From positions 9,617 through 73,616 of the forward strand of contig JBGUOH010000006.1 of the NCBI GenBank assembly GCA_045117995.1: a stretch of 64,000 nucleotides of DNA. Reading direction: 5' to 3'. Position numbers and translations under genes: made by a program. Of the stretch, positions 42,859 through 51,418 are shown piece after piece (the stretch's first letter is position 1; every line of letters starts with the position of its first letter). Source of the stretch: RUG14515 sp045117995 (GTDB taxonomy: Bacteria > Bacillota_I > Bacilli_A > RFN20 > CAG-826). The notes under the pieces are model-generated. The model saw only the letters and a list, made by a program, of their open reading frames with translations, was not told the origin of the DNA and made no database searches.

Positions 42859-43521
42859 TTACCTGCTTTCACACATCTCTTTGAGATGTAGTTCGTATTC
42901 ATGTAGCTCTTTTGCTACTTGATTTAGTTTATCTTGAGATGGAGTTGGTCCCACCATTTCTTTAACATTAAACGGTTTACCAATGACTAATTTAGTCATG
43001 TGCCAGATATTCTTTCTTCTTTCATGATATACCGGAATAATTGGTTTACCACTTAAATATGCGATTAAGACCACACCACCTTTGAAGTCATCGATTTGGT
43101 CATCTCTTTTAATATGGCCTTCAGGAAATAAACCAAGAACATGTCCATTAGCGACATATTGGCTTAAAAACTTCATTGTTTGTAAGGATGGTTTGTTTCT
43201 ATCAATTGGGAAAGATAGAAAGACGTTTTTATAGATCCAAGCCTGGAACTTATTTTTAATGAGTTCAGACATAAATAGGAAGTGTAAACGTCTAGAAAGG
43301 AACGCTGTTAGTAGGATAAATGGGTCTGAGAAGCCAACGTGGTTAGAGGAAATGATTGCCCCACCTTTGATTCTTTGCTTAGCTTCAGGACCATCATATT
43401 TCTTTTTGATACGATACCAAATCATTGTTTGCCAAAAACCAAACCACTTCACGAAATCATAGAGGATGTATTTGAATGAAAATAGTTTTGCCTTTGGGAC
43501 TTTATTAGCGTTCTTCTTCAT
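42859..43521 (-). CDS. PlsC-type 1-acylglycerol-3-phosphate acyltransferase
   Basis: 220 residues. Acyltransferase motifs: SSNHVGFSDP (the NHx4D block), FPIDRN, LFPEGHIKRDD and the Pro-rich KPIIPVY. Probably adds the second acyl chain to lysophosphatidate, giving phosphatidate. Divergent from tyrS; the promoter lies in the shared 370-base intergenic region. No clear Shine-Dalgarno site upstream of its ATG. Confidence 0.85.
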   Translation of the reverse strand: MKKNANKVPKAKLFSFKYILYDFVKWFGFWQTMIWYRIKKKYDGPEAKQRIKGGAIISSNHVGFSDPFILLTAFLSRRLHFLFMSELIKNKFQAWIYKNVFLSFPIDRNKPSLQTMKFLSQYVANGHVLGLFPEGHIKRDDQIDDFKGGVVLIAYLSGKPIIPVYHERRKNIWHMTKLVIGKPFNVKEMVGPTPSQDKLNQVAKELHEYELHLKEMCESR

Positions 43522-43583
43522 ATCTAACTTTTTATATAATATATAATCTCGTTTATATATTCAAATTATTGTTGCGATGTATC

Positions 43584-43612
43584 TTTACTTTAATAGACAC
43601 GTTTGTTATATT
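43584..43612 (+). promoter_or_regulatory. Promoter of the tyrS T-box transcript
   Basis: TTTACT at 43584-43589 and TATATT at 43607-43612, 17-base spacer, just before the T-box leader. Confidence 0.55.
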
Positions 43613-43618
43613 TAACAA

Positions 43619-43872
43619 AGTAAAGCGATGAAAGAAACAAGTACGCTTAACGATGTTTTCTAGAGAGCGACCGGTTGCTGCAAGGTCGTAAACTAATTAA
43701 GCCGAATACATTCTGGAGCTGCTTCCTGAACATATAAGTAGGGAAAGACGGGTTCGCCCGAAATAGCGAAGTGTCACTGACACACTAAGGGATAGCTTGT
43801 GAAAGTTATCTAAATAGAGGTGGTACCACGATTAATCGTCCTCTGTTCCATGTTTTTGGAATAGAGGTTTTT
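43619..43872 (+). promoter_or_regulatory. T-box riboswitch (tyrosine) of tyrS
   Basis: Transcription-controlling leader that reads uncharged tRNA-Tyr. The stem I AGAGAG and GACCGGTTGCTG elements are followed by the specifier loop GAATACATTCTGGAG, with codon TAC (43707-43709) for Tyr. The T-box sequence GAGGTGGTACCACG (43817-43830) has TGGT, matching discriminator A of tRNA-Tyr. The terminator is CCTCTGTTCCA (43840-43850) with TGGAATAGAGG (43857-43867) and a T-run; the 5' arm can instead pair with the T-box region as antiterminator. This fills the 370-base gap between plsC and tyrS. Confidence 0.92.
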
Positions 43873-43891
43873 ATTTAAAGGAGATTCAAAG

Positions 43892-45103
43892 ATGAAGATC
43901 TACGAAGAATTACAAAGAAGAGGTTTGATTGCCCAAGTTACTGATGAAAATGAAATCAGAGAACTCATCAATAATGGAGGTGCAAGGTTTTATATTGGTT
44001 TTGACCCAACCGCTGATTCATTACACGCTGGTCACTTCATGACATTAGTTTTAATGAAGAGATTACAATTAGCCGGTAACAAGCCAATCGTCGTCTTAGG
44101 TGGCGGTACTGGTTTAGTGGGCGATCCAAGTGGTCGTACAGATATGAGAGCGATGCTCACTGAAGAACAAATTGCTCATAACTGTGAAAGATTCAAAGAA
44201 CAAATTGGACGCTTCATTGAATTTGGCGAAGATAAGGCCGTTTGCGTGAACAACGCTGATTGGTTAAAAGGGTTAAAATATGTTGAACTTTTAAGAGATG
44301 TTGGTGCTTGTTTCTCTGTTAATAAAATGTTAACAGCGGAGTGTTACAAACAAAGAATGGAAAAAGGCTTAACATTCCTTGAATTCAACTACATGATTAT
44401 GCAGTCCTATGACTTCTATTACTTACATGAACACTATGGCTGCAATATGGAATTTGGTGGCGATGACCAATGGAGCAATATGCTCGCTGGTACAGAGCTC
44501 ATCAGAAAGAAAACTGGTAAAGATGCCTTTGCGTTAACTATTCCTTTATTAACAAATAGTGAAGGTAAGAAAATGGGTAAATCCGTCAAGGGTGCTTTAT
44601 GGCTTGATAAAGAAAAAACATCACCATACGAATTCTTCCAATACTGGAGAAACGTTGATGACGCAGATGTCGATAAATGCTTAAAAATGATTACTTTCTT
44701 ACCAATCGATGAAATCGAAGAGATGACAAAGTGGCCAGGTGAAAGAATCAATGAGAAGAAAGAAATCTTAGCCTTTGAAATCACAAAATTAGTCCATGGT
44801 GAAGAAGAAGCAAGAAAAGCTTTAGAGGCCGCAAGAGCATTATTCTCTGGTGAAGGCGATGACGCAAATATGCCAACAACTGAAATCGAACTTGAAAATG
44901 ATATCGGTTTATTAGATTTATTAGTCTTAACCAAATTAGCCGCTTCTAAAGGTGAAGCTAGAAGACTTATTGATCAAGGTGGCATTTCCCTTAATGGTAA
45001 CAAAATTAGTGACGTCAATTTAAGAATCACTAAAGCCGATTTAGCGGAACCTCTCAAAATCAAAAAAGGCAAAAAAGCCTTCCATAAAGTGGTCTTAAAA
45101 TAG
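43892..45103 (+). CDS. tyrS: Tyrosyl-tRNA synthetase
   Basis: 403 residues, bacterial TyrS. HIGH-type motif HAGHF in PTADSLHAGHFMTLVL, the GGDDQW tyrosine-site stretch, KMSKS-type KKMGKS, and a C-terminal S4 RNA-binding domain (GEARRLIDQGGISLNGNKI). AAAGGAGA upstream. Controlled by the T-box directly ahead. Confidence 0.98.
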   Translation: MKIYEELQRRGLIAQVTDENEIRELINNGGARFYIGFDPTADSLHAGHFMTLVLMKRLQLAGNKPIVVLGGGTGLVGDPSGRTDMRAMLTEEQIAHNCERFKEQIGRFIEFGEDKAVCVNNADWLKGLKYVELLRDVGACFSVNKMLTAECYKQRMEKGLTFLEFNYMIMQSYDFYYLHEHYGCNMEFGGDDQWSNMLAGTELIRKKTGKDAFALTIPLLTNSEGKKMGKSVKGALWLDKEKTSPYEFFQYWRNVDDADVDKCLKMITFLPIDEIEEMTKWPGERINEKKEILAFEITKLVHGEEEARKALEAARALFSGEGDDANMPTTEIELENDIGLLDLLVLTKLAASKGEARRLIDQGGISLNGNKISDVNLRITKADLAEPLKIKKGKKAFHKVVLK

Positions 45104-45150
45104 TCCACTCTTACTTAATATTAAGTAGGTTAGAAAAAATTACTAAGAAG

Positions 45151-45178
45151 AAAAGCCGATTTGTTCGGCTTTTTATTC
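45151..45178. terminator. Bidirectional terminator after tyrS
   Basis: AAAAGCCGA (45151-45159), loop TTTGT, TCGGCTTTT (45165-45173) plus T. The convergent thioesterase gene ends at 45173 and can use it from the other side. Confidence 0.8.
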
Positions 45179-45889
45179 TTCAATGAATGTGACTTTCGCT
45201 AGGAACGAGGTCCCTCCATCGACTTGAACTTCAAATGTTTCTGGATTGTTTGAATCACTATAGACACTTACTTGATTCTTCTCTTTAATCTCTTTCATAT
45301 AGTTTAATGAGATAAAGCTTGGACGATGTGTCTTATAGAAATCAAAGTCATGAACATCCATTAATAATTCAACATAACGGACATTGTTCATATGGCAGTT
45401 AAAGTCTAAATCACTATAGTGAATGGTTCTTGTTTCCACTAACGCTTTATTTTCACTAGGGGCAATCTTACCAGGTAAAGGCAATTCATATTCACTAGTT
45501 TCCGGTGGAAGTTTTTTAATTGTGTCTTTATCTACGATAACTTTTCTTGTTTTCGCATCGATTAACGCCCAAATTGAAGATGATTTAATAATCACTTCAT
45601 TATTCTCATCTAAGATATAGAAATAACGGGGATAGAGCATTGCTAAATCTTTACCAGGATAAGTGCACACTGTGATCTTTTCGTTGCAGCGTGGTAATCT
45701 CTTGATTTCCACGTCCATTCTTGTAATGACCCAGTCAATACCTCTTTTAGCTAAAGAAATGGAATCAGAACCCACTTCTTCTGTGGCTTTTAAAGCGATG
45801 TCTTGAAATAAGCGAAATAGATTCGCTGGTTTAAGATTAAAACGATAATCAACGTCGTTATTAGAGATAATAAATTCTTTCTTATACAT
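45173..45889 (-). CDS. Acyl-ACP thioesterase
   Basis: 238 residues with two tandem hotdog domains in the FatA/FatB manner. N-terminal SLAKRGIDWVITRMDVEIKRLP (acidic/His active-site helix region) and the second domain with HYSDLDFNCHMNNVRYVELL, a typical thioesterase signature. It would release fatty acids from ACP. GGAGAA upstream. Common in gut Bacillota. Confidence 0.88.
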   Translation of the reverse strand: MYKKEFIISNNDVDYRFNLKPANLFRLFQDIALKATEEVGSDSISLAKRGIDWVITRMDVEIKRLPRCNEKITVCTYPGKDLAMLYPRYFYILDENNEVIIKSSSIWALIDAKTRKVIVDKDTIKKLPPETSEYELPLPGKIAPSENKALVETRTIHYSDLDFNCHMNNVRYVELLMDVHDFDFYKTHRPSFISLNYMKEIKEKNQVSVYSDSNNPETFEVQVDGGTSFLAKVTFIEE

Positions 45890-45893
45890 GATG

Positions 45894-46985
45894 TTATTCT
45901 CCTAGTGCCTTTTTGACTTTTTCCGCGGAGGCGAAGGCAAACATTAAGTTATAACCCCCACACATGCCATCGACATCAAGAAGTTCACCAGTGAAATATA
46001 AGCCTTTTTCTTTCTTTGATTCTAGAGAATCACTCACTTCTTCTAAAGCGAGACCACCATGGCTCACTTCGGCGATTTGATAATCATAGAAGACTTTAAA
46101 AGAAAAGACTAAATGATGGATATCTAAATTATTCGCTAATAAGTATTCAGCGATTTTTGGAGAAACGTATTCATCATATTGTTTCTTATTGATTTCTTGA
46201 TAGTTAGGGGCCAAATCTAGAATGATTTGGACATTCTTTAAATTATTAAGACGATTGATTCTACTAGAAATATTAAGGATGACAATGCCACTTAATCCAT
46301 CGTCTTTAAATAAGACTTCCCCATCTTCTTGATAGATAGCTTTATGATCTTGGTACAAATAGACTCTGCTTCTTACCCTTTGGCCAGAGATCTTCTTTGT
46401 ATTTTCTTTAACTTTAATTGGCGCTAGTGTTGGTGATAATTCTTTAATCTTATAACCATGTTTATTAAGAATATCGATAACTGTTCCATCAGTTCCTAAT
46501 TGTGGATAGGATTTGCCACCACTGGAAAGGACTAATTTATCAAAGATAAACTCTTTGTTTTCAGTCTTAACGACAAACTGAGCGTTTTTCTTTTGATAAT
46601 CGATTACTTTTTCATTAGTGAAAACTTTGATGCCTAATGTAGCGATTTTCTTACTCATCATAAGCACCACTGTTTGAGCGCTTAATGATGTTGGGAAAAC
46701 TAAGTTATCAATATAAGTTGGATGCACACCAAAGCTATCGAAAGCTTTAACGATATCACTCGGAGTAAATTCCTTTAATAACTTATTAGCGAGTTCGTTG
46801 TTGTACTTTTCTTTTAGTTCACCAGTATTCGCGTAGTTACATCTACCATTCCCGGTAACTAAGACTTTCTTTAGGATCTTATCGTTTCTTTCGATAAGGG
46901 TCACATCAAAAGACGGATTGCTTTCTTTCAATCTAATTGCAAGAAAGACACCTGAAGCACCCGCACCGACAATTCCAATTTTCAT
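45894..46985 (-). CDS. HI0933-family flavoprotein (NAD(P)/FAD-dependent oxidoreductase)
   Basis: 363 residues. FAD-binding GIVGAGASGVFLAIRL at the N terminus, VLVTGNGRCNYAN, LSSGGKSYPQLGTDG and the C-terminal GELLDVDGMCGGYNLMFAFASA. The family includes BaiN-like enzymes, but most members have no known substrate. The start is placed at 46985 because the fold begins MKIGIVGAG; the longer reading would begin inside a promoter. The upstream TATGAT lies six bases before this ATG and there is no ribosome site. Confidence 0.88.
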   Translation of the reverse strand: MKIGIVGAGASGVFLAIRLKESNPSFDVTLIERNDKILKKVLVTGNGRCNYANTGELKEKYNNELANKLLKEFTPSDIVKAFDSFGVHPTYIDNLVFPTSLSAQTVVLMMSKKIATLGIKVFTNEKVIDYQKKNAQFVVKTENKEFIFDKLVLSSGGKSYPQLGTDGTVIDILNKHGYKIKELSPTLAPIKVKENTKKISGQRVRSRVYLYQDHKAIYQEDGEVLFKDDGLSGIVILNISSRINRLNNLKNVQIILDLAPNYQEINKKQYDEYVSPKIAEYLLANNLDIHHLVFSFKVFYDYQIAEVSHGGLALEEVSDSLESKKEKGLYFTGELLDVDGMCGGYNLMFAFASAEKVKKALGE

Positions 46986-46991
46986 GGCTGT

Positions 46992-46997
46992 ATCATA
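46992..46997 (-). promoter_or_regulatory. -10 box six bases before the flavoprotein ATG
   Basis: Minus strand TATGAT, then ACAGCC, then ATG at 46985. A TTGTGC lies 17 bases upstream as a weak -35, just after the terminator hairpin of the preceding gene. Confidence 0.5.
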
Positions 46998-47018
46998 ACA
47001 CTTAGTGTTAGAAAGCAC

Positions 47019-47044
47019 AATAAAGGACTAGGTTGCCCTAGTCC
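47019..47044 (-). terminator. Terminator of the acidic lipoprotein gene
   Basis: GGACTAGG (47025-47032), loop TTGC, CCTAGTCC (47037-47044), followed on the minus strand by TTTATT. It separates the lipoprotein from the flavoprotein gene. Confidence 0.75.
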
Positions 47045-47065
47045 AATTATTAGATTTTGTAAATC

Positions 47066-48217
47066 CTATTCAGCTTGTTCAGCTTCTGGGATTGTGACTC
47101 TGAAGCCAACGTTACCCCAAATGTTATCTTCGGTGTGTTCACCTGGGTGAGAGTAGACGGCGATTGTCTTACCGTTACCGGCATCGAATGGAGCGTCTGT
47201 TGTATCAATAACACCTGTAGAAACACAGTTTTCTTGTTTATTTTGTTGAATGTTAAGGTGTGTATTGTAGTCACCAGATGTAGCGCCATCTCTGACCATG
47301 AAGTCGATGTTGATGATGATGAATGCTTCTTCACCTTCGACTTTATAGAAGTAGTATGGGTTACCTTCGGATTGTGAGCCTTCCTTTTGGACACGTGTTG
47401 ATGTGTTTGGAAGTTTTTGGAAGTTAACGTAGGATGTATAACCGTTGAGTTGTTCTTCTGTGAGGTTAGCGTTGTTAGCACCACCGATCTTAGCGAAGAT
47501 ACCTGTACGGCCATATAAATCTCTTGCGATAGAAACTTTTTCGATTCTGACTGGACCTAAATCGTCAACGACTAATTTAGCACTGTTACCGGCTTCTTGG
47601 TCAGCACGGAAATAATACTTGAATGCATTGTCTTGGAGAACGGTTGTTGGAGCATCGAGTTCGAGTTGTTCATAGGAATAACCTTTAGCACCAGCATAGA
47701 TAGCATATTTGTTACCACCTTCGAGGAGGTATTTGTTGTCTGCACCTTTGAGTGCGCTGAGGTTTAACTTAGCTTCGAATTTCTTGTCAGCAATTGGAGC
47801 GTCGACTGTGTAGTCGGCATCTGCTGGTGTAGCTTTACCATAGACAAAGTTGTCTGCTGGTTCGGCTGGTGTTTCGCCTTCGCCTTCACCTTCTTCGCCT
47901 TCAGCAGCAGCTGCTTGGCCGGAAGAAGATTGATAGATTTCTAAACCAAATGCGAATTTTAAGGAAGTAGCTTCGATAGCTGTAACTGAGCCTTTGACTG
48001 AGAGGAACACGTCGTTACCTTCTTTTGCAATGGCTAATTCTTCCATACTCACTGATGGTGTTGGTGGGACGGAAGAACGGCTTGTTGTTGGGTTAGCACC
48101 GCTGCCAGATTTGCCAGAAGACTTACCACCATTATTTGAGCTGCCACCATTATTACAGGCACCCAAAATGAGTGTTGAAGCAACTAACAAAGCACCGATT
48201 AATTTTCTGTATTTCAT
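47066..48217 (-). CDS. Lipoprotein with Gly/Ser linker and acidic patch
   Basis: 383 residues. Signal peptide and lipobox LILGACNN (Cys about residue 20), a Gly/Ser/Asn-rich linker (21-55), then a secreted domain with many strand-like segments. An acidic low-complexity loop (AAAEGEEGEGEGE, about 108-120) interrupts it. No known family. AAAGGAT precedes the ATG. An inverted repeat GTACA-CTAAA-TGTAC (48232-48246) sits between a possible promoter (TTGAAA, 17 bases, TGTTAT) and the ribosome site and could be an operator or RNA hairpin. Confidence 0.8.
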   Translation of the reverse strand: MKYRKLIGALLVASTLILGACNNGGSSNNGGKSSGKSGSGANPTTSRSSVPPTPSVSMEELAIAKEGNDVFLSVKGSVTAIEATSLKFAFGLEIYQSSSGQAAAAEGEEGEGEGETPAEPADNFVYGKATPADADYTVDAPIADKKFEAKLNLSALKGADNKYLLEGGNKYAIYAGAKGYSYEQLELDAPTTVLQDNAFKYYFRADQEAGNSAKLVVDDLGPVRIEKVSIARDLYGRTGIFAKIGGANNANLTEEQLNGYTSYVNFQKLPNTSTRVQKEGSQSEGNPYYFYKVEGEEAFIIINIDFMVRDGATSGDYNTHLNIQQNKQENCVSTGVIDTTDAPFDAGNGKTIAVYSHPGEHTEDNIWGNVGFRVTIPEAEQAE

Positions 48218-48338
48218 ATAAAATCCTTTCTGTACACTAAATGTACTAATGAAATAACAAAACTAATGTAGTTTGTTTTCAAAAAATAAAATACTTGATT
48301 TTATAATAAAATTGTTTTCTCGATTTGGCAATACCCTA

Positions 48339-49832
48339 CTAACCTTCTTTTTTATCTTTTCTATGGAATAGAGATAGATGCATAGACTCTGGAAGAGCCC
48401 AAGAAAGAATGAAGGATATGACAAACATATTCAAAACATTGTTGCTTAATAAATCACCAAGCCACTCAACATTAAGGGCTTTAAATAAATCAGTTGATAA
48501 GGCGATAACGCCTGTGTCGTTTAAGGTAACTGTGGCAATGGTAATACCAAAGCCTAAGCATATGCTTATCGCAGTAATTAAGACATTCTTATCATTCCAA
48601 CCTATATCTGAAATAGATCTCATGCCAATGACGGCGATAGAACCAAATAAGGTAATCATCGTGCCACCGATAACAGCGTCAGGAATGGAATAGATAAAGT
48701 TGGCGACAGGTGGGAAGAAGCTCGCCACTAATAAGAGCATTGCGCCTACGAAGATTGTAAAACGATTAACAACTTTATTTTGGGCTACGATTCCCACGTT
48801 TTGTGCGTATGTTGTTTGTGGGAGTGCGCCAAATAATGCGCCTATGGAACAGTTAAAACCATAGGCAATAAGAGCGCCATTGATTTCACGTGAAGTGACG
48901 TCTCTACCGACACCCGCTTTAGCGACTGTAGTTGTATTACCAATCGCTTCCACGATTGTGGCGATAAAGCAAATAGAGACGAGAAGGCATGGAACTAATT
49001 CAAATCTTAATTTAGTAATATCGATGAAATGTGGGAAGTCCACAACACCATGCGAACCCACGACTTCAGTGACCGCCATGCTGCCAAAATTAATCATTCC
49101 AGGGATACAGCAACTAACGATATAGCCGACAGCGATACCCACAATAATATTGATGTTTTTCCAGACACCTTTCACAAATACTGACCATAATAAACAAGTT
49201 ATTAAAGTCACTAAAGCGACGATGATATAGCAAAAATAAGGGACCCCTGTACCTGTTTCGCCAGTATTTATGACGTTAACAATGACTTCGTTTCCACCGA
49301 AGAAACTATTAGCGCCACTAGCTAAAAGTGATAAACCAACGCCTAAGACTACGATGGCTGGAACGATTGGTTTAATGAGTTTACCCCACCATCTATAGAA
49401 CAATGAAAACACAATTGCGAATAGGCCACCAAAGATAATGGAACCCATAATTGTGTAATAGGCCGTGACTGCATCAGGAGCGTTTTTTGCTACAGTAATG
49501 AAAACTGGTACAAAAGTAAAAGCGGTACCAATTACCACTGGTAATCTAGCGCCTAATAACAATTGAATAATTGTTCCTAAGCCCGCCATAAAGAGGGCGC
49601 CTAACATAGAATATGTAGCAAAATGAGCGTCGCCTTCACCAAACTTCATCGCATTAAAGACGATAATGATTGGTGCGATGTTCGCTGCAAACATGGCTAA
49701 AACGTGTTGTATACCAAAAGGTATCGCGTTTCTAACTGGAACGCGATTATCCAAACTAAATAAATTGTCTTTGCTAGATGGGCCTTTAAAGACAGACTTT
49801 ATCCCCATCCATAAATCAGAAAAGAATTTCAT
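48339..49832 (-). CDS. NCS2-family nucleobase permease, probably purine
   Basis: 497 residues with about 12-14 membrane helices. Family markers: AIPFGIQHVLAMFAANI at the N terminus, the substrate-site EAIGNTTTVAK region and the signature TTYAQNVGIVAQNKVVNR. Sequence alone does not separate uracil from xanthine/guanine transporters. The guanine-deaminase-like gene overlapping its start by one base favours purine uptake. Confidence 0.88.
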   Translation of the reverse strand: MKFFSDLWMGIKSVFKGPSSKDNLFSLDNRVPVRNAIPFGIQHVLAMFAANIAPIIIVFNAMKFGEGDAHFATYSMLGALFMAGLGTIIQLLLGARLPVVIGTAFTFVPVFITVAKNAPDAVTAYYTIMGSIIFGGLFAIVFSLFYRWWGKLIKPIVPAIVVLGVGLSLLASGANSFFGGNEVIVNVINTGETGTGVPYFCYIIVALVTLITCLLWSVFVKGVWKNINIIVGIAVGYIVSCCIPGMINFGSMAVTEVVGSHGVVDFPHFIDITKLRFELVPCLLVSICFIATIVEAIGNTTTVAKAGVGRDVTSREINGALIAYGFNCSIGALFGALPQTTYAQNVGIVAQNKVVNRFTIFVGAMLLLVASFFPPVANFIYSIPDAVIGGTMITLFGSIAVIGMRSISDIGWNDKNVLITAISICLGFGITIATVTLNDTGVIALSTDLFKALNVEWLGDLLSNNVLNMFVISFILSWALPESMHLSLFHRKDKKEG

Positions 49833-50290
49833 TAGTAGTTAACCTTATCGGTAATGCGTTTATATTCTCCGTATAATTTGAGACATTGTTTACGATCGAG
49901 TTCGAAAACGAAATGTTTACGAGCGTCGATTTGTTGCATTTCGTAGAACTTCTTATCTCTGAAACCGATTTCTTCGGTATCTAAGATATTGCAACCATAG
50001 TAAACCTTTTCAATGTTTGCCCACAAAATAGCGGACATACACATTGGGCATGGTTCACCAGTTGTGTATAATTCACAACCACTTAAATCAAAAGTACCAA
50101 GCTTCTTACAAGCTTTGTGAATTGCCATGATTTCACCATGGCATGTTGGGTCATTGTTTTTAACAACTTGGTTATGACCTTTACCGACGACAACGCCATC
50201 TTTGACAATGACTGCGCCGAATGGGCCACCATGACCCGCTTTAATTCCTTTTCTGGCCTCATTAATGGCCATTCTCATATATTTGTTCAT
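49832..50290 (-). CDS. Guanine deaminase-like cytidine-deaminase-fold enzyme
   Basis: 152 residues. Zinc site TCHGEIMAI (His, Glu) and GEPCPMCMSAI (PCxxC). Length and the C-terminal domain-swap-like stretch resemble Bacillus guanine deaminase GuaD; tRNA adenosine deaminase TadA is the alternative, but pairing with an NCS2 permease and the KFYEMQQIDARKHF tail favour GuaD. The start is 50290 (MNKYMRMAI), with AAGGAAC ahead; an earlier in-frame ATG at 50341 overlaps the repeat protein. Confidence 0.82.
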   Translation of the reverse strand: MNKYMRMAINEARKGIKAGHGGPFGAVIVKDGVVVGKGHNQVVKNNDPTCHGEIMAIHKACKKLGTFDLSGCELYTTGEPCPMCMSAILWANIEKVYYGCNILDTEEIGFRDKKFYEMQQIDARKHFVFELDRKQCLKLYGEYKRITDKVNY

Positions 50291-50300
50291 GTTGTTCCTT

Positions 50301-50642
50301 CTAGGCAAATAATAATGTGATGAGAGCCATCCATTGTTCATGGCTTAGAAAACCATCTACCTCATAGAGGTAATTGCCACACCACTCCCTAATTTTGTTG
50401 CCTTCGATTTGGGCAATATAATTGCCACAATATCTTCTAATTTTATTGCCTTCTAGTTGTAAGACATTAAGTCCACAATAGCGGCGTACAGTATCTCCAT
50501 TGAATTCATAAAGATAATTACCACACCATTGCCTGAGTTTACCATTATCAATTTGGTAGAGAGTTCTACCACAGTATTCTCTGATTTGGTCGCGGTCGAA
50601 TTCTAATAGGTAATTACCACAATATCTTCTGACCCTAGCCAT
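50301..50642 (-). CDS. Protein of six 16-residue YCGN/WCGN repeats
   Basis: 113 residues, of which about 95 are six near-identical repeats of 16 residues: VRRYCGNYLLEFDRDQ, IREYCGRTLYQIDNGK, LRQWCGNYLYEFNGDT, VRRYCGLNVLQLEGNK, IRRYCGNYIAQIEGNK, IREWCGNYLYEVDG. Each has an invariant Cys-Gly and would form two short beta strands. The tail is FLSHEQWMALITLLFA. There is no signal peptide. It starts within the stop codon of the LURP-one gene and ends ten bases before the deaminase. I do not recognise a named family. Confidence 0.8.
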   Translation of the reverse strand: MARVRRYCGNYLLEFDRDQIREYCGRTLYQIDNGKLRQWCGNYLYEFNGDTVRRYCGLNVLQLEGNKIRRYCGNYIAQIEGNKIREWCGNYLYEVDGFLSHEQWMALITLLFA

Positions 50643-51151
50643 TAGTAACCGGAAGAAGACGATGCTTCTTGTGATCTTTGATCGGTAATGTTATCAATTG
50701 CGATAACTAACGCGACGAAGAATGGTAGATCTTGATCGTCATCAAGCGATAAAACGAATGAGTCTCTTAACGAGACTTTTCTTGCGACGTGACCGATTTC
50801 TTTACCGTTTAATTTGATTTGATAATTGAAACATAAGATGTTACCACAGATTTCTAATTCACCTAATGATGATTCGATGAAGTAACGGTCATGGACAGAC
50901 CAGAATTTTCTTCTAATCTTTGCCACCATGTTGCCTTCTTTATCGTAGACCATGGCTTTATGGACGAAGAATGTCCAGAATTTATTTCTCACTGTGTATA
51001 AGAGATTGCCTTCCATATCTTGGACGAATTTCTTTCTAGTAAATGTCCAGAATTTACCTTTGACATAAAGAACATCTCTTTCTTCCATGTCTTTGACTTT
51101 TGAGCCACCTCTTAATGAGATCCATTTGTTTCTAATACTTACTTGTTGCAT
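50642..51151 (-). CDS. LURP-one-related (tubby-like) protein
   Basis: 169 residues. Repeated strands with KFWTF/KFWSV (about 32-36, 58-62, 83-87) and KDMEGNLLYTVRNK/YDKEGNMVAKIRRK fit the LURP-one/DUF567 (YxjI) beta-barrel with a hydrophobic C-terminal helix (LPFFVALVIAIDNI). Function of the bacterial family is unknown; plant and animal relatives bind lipids. First gene of the four-gene run ending with the permease. Confidence 0.85.
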   Translation of the reverse strand: MQQVSIRNKWISLRGGSKVKDMEERDVLYVKGKFWTFTRKKFVQDMEGNLLYTVRNKFWTFFVHKAMVYDKEGNMVAKIRRKFWSVHDRYFIESSLGELEICGNILCFNYQIKLNGKEIGHVARKVSLRDSFVLSLDDDQDLPFFVALVIAIDNITDQRSQEASSSSGY

Positions 51152-51418
51152 ATCAATACCTCACTTGTAAGGCCATAGAAAATTGGTTGTTAAAACCAAT
51201 AGTTATGACAATTTCTCAAATCTTTATCTGGTTATATTTTAATATAAATAAAGATTTATAGAAACTATTATTTTTGCGCCTGAATTATGAATTAATTCAT
51301 ATTTGTCGCAGGGGTATACTTTATACCATTCACGCCTATATCACAACAAATAATTTATGTTATTATTTTTAGCGGTTTTATCTCACTATTGCGTCTAATT
51401 AGTGAGAGGCCAAAGATT
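51152..51418. other. Divergent intergenic region
   Basis: 267 bases with no gene. Near 51180-51200 is an inverted repeat, ATTGGTT-GTTAA-AACCAAT, upstream of the LURP-one gene. The other side holds TATACT-like boxes about 51315-51320 for the plus-strand gene. No riboswitch consensus (purine or T-box) was seen. Confidence 0.4.

Noticed and set aside
45112..45127. Palindrome TACTTAATATTAAGTA after tyrS as terminator
   Set aside because: AT-only stem without a T-run; the GC-richer hairpin at 45151-45178 fits better. It may be chance.
47050..47514. 154-residue reading frame inside the acidic lipoprotein gene
   Set aside because: Same strand, different frame, with a Thr/Ser/His-rich composition produced by reading the real gene out of frame; no ribosome site.
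51152..51388. Purine riboswitch before the deaminase/permease run
   Set aside because: No conserved purine-riboswitch core was found; only a short inverted repeat.
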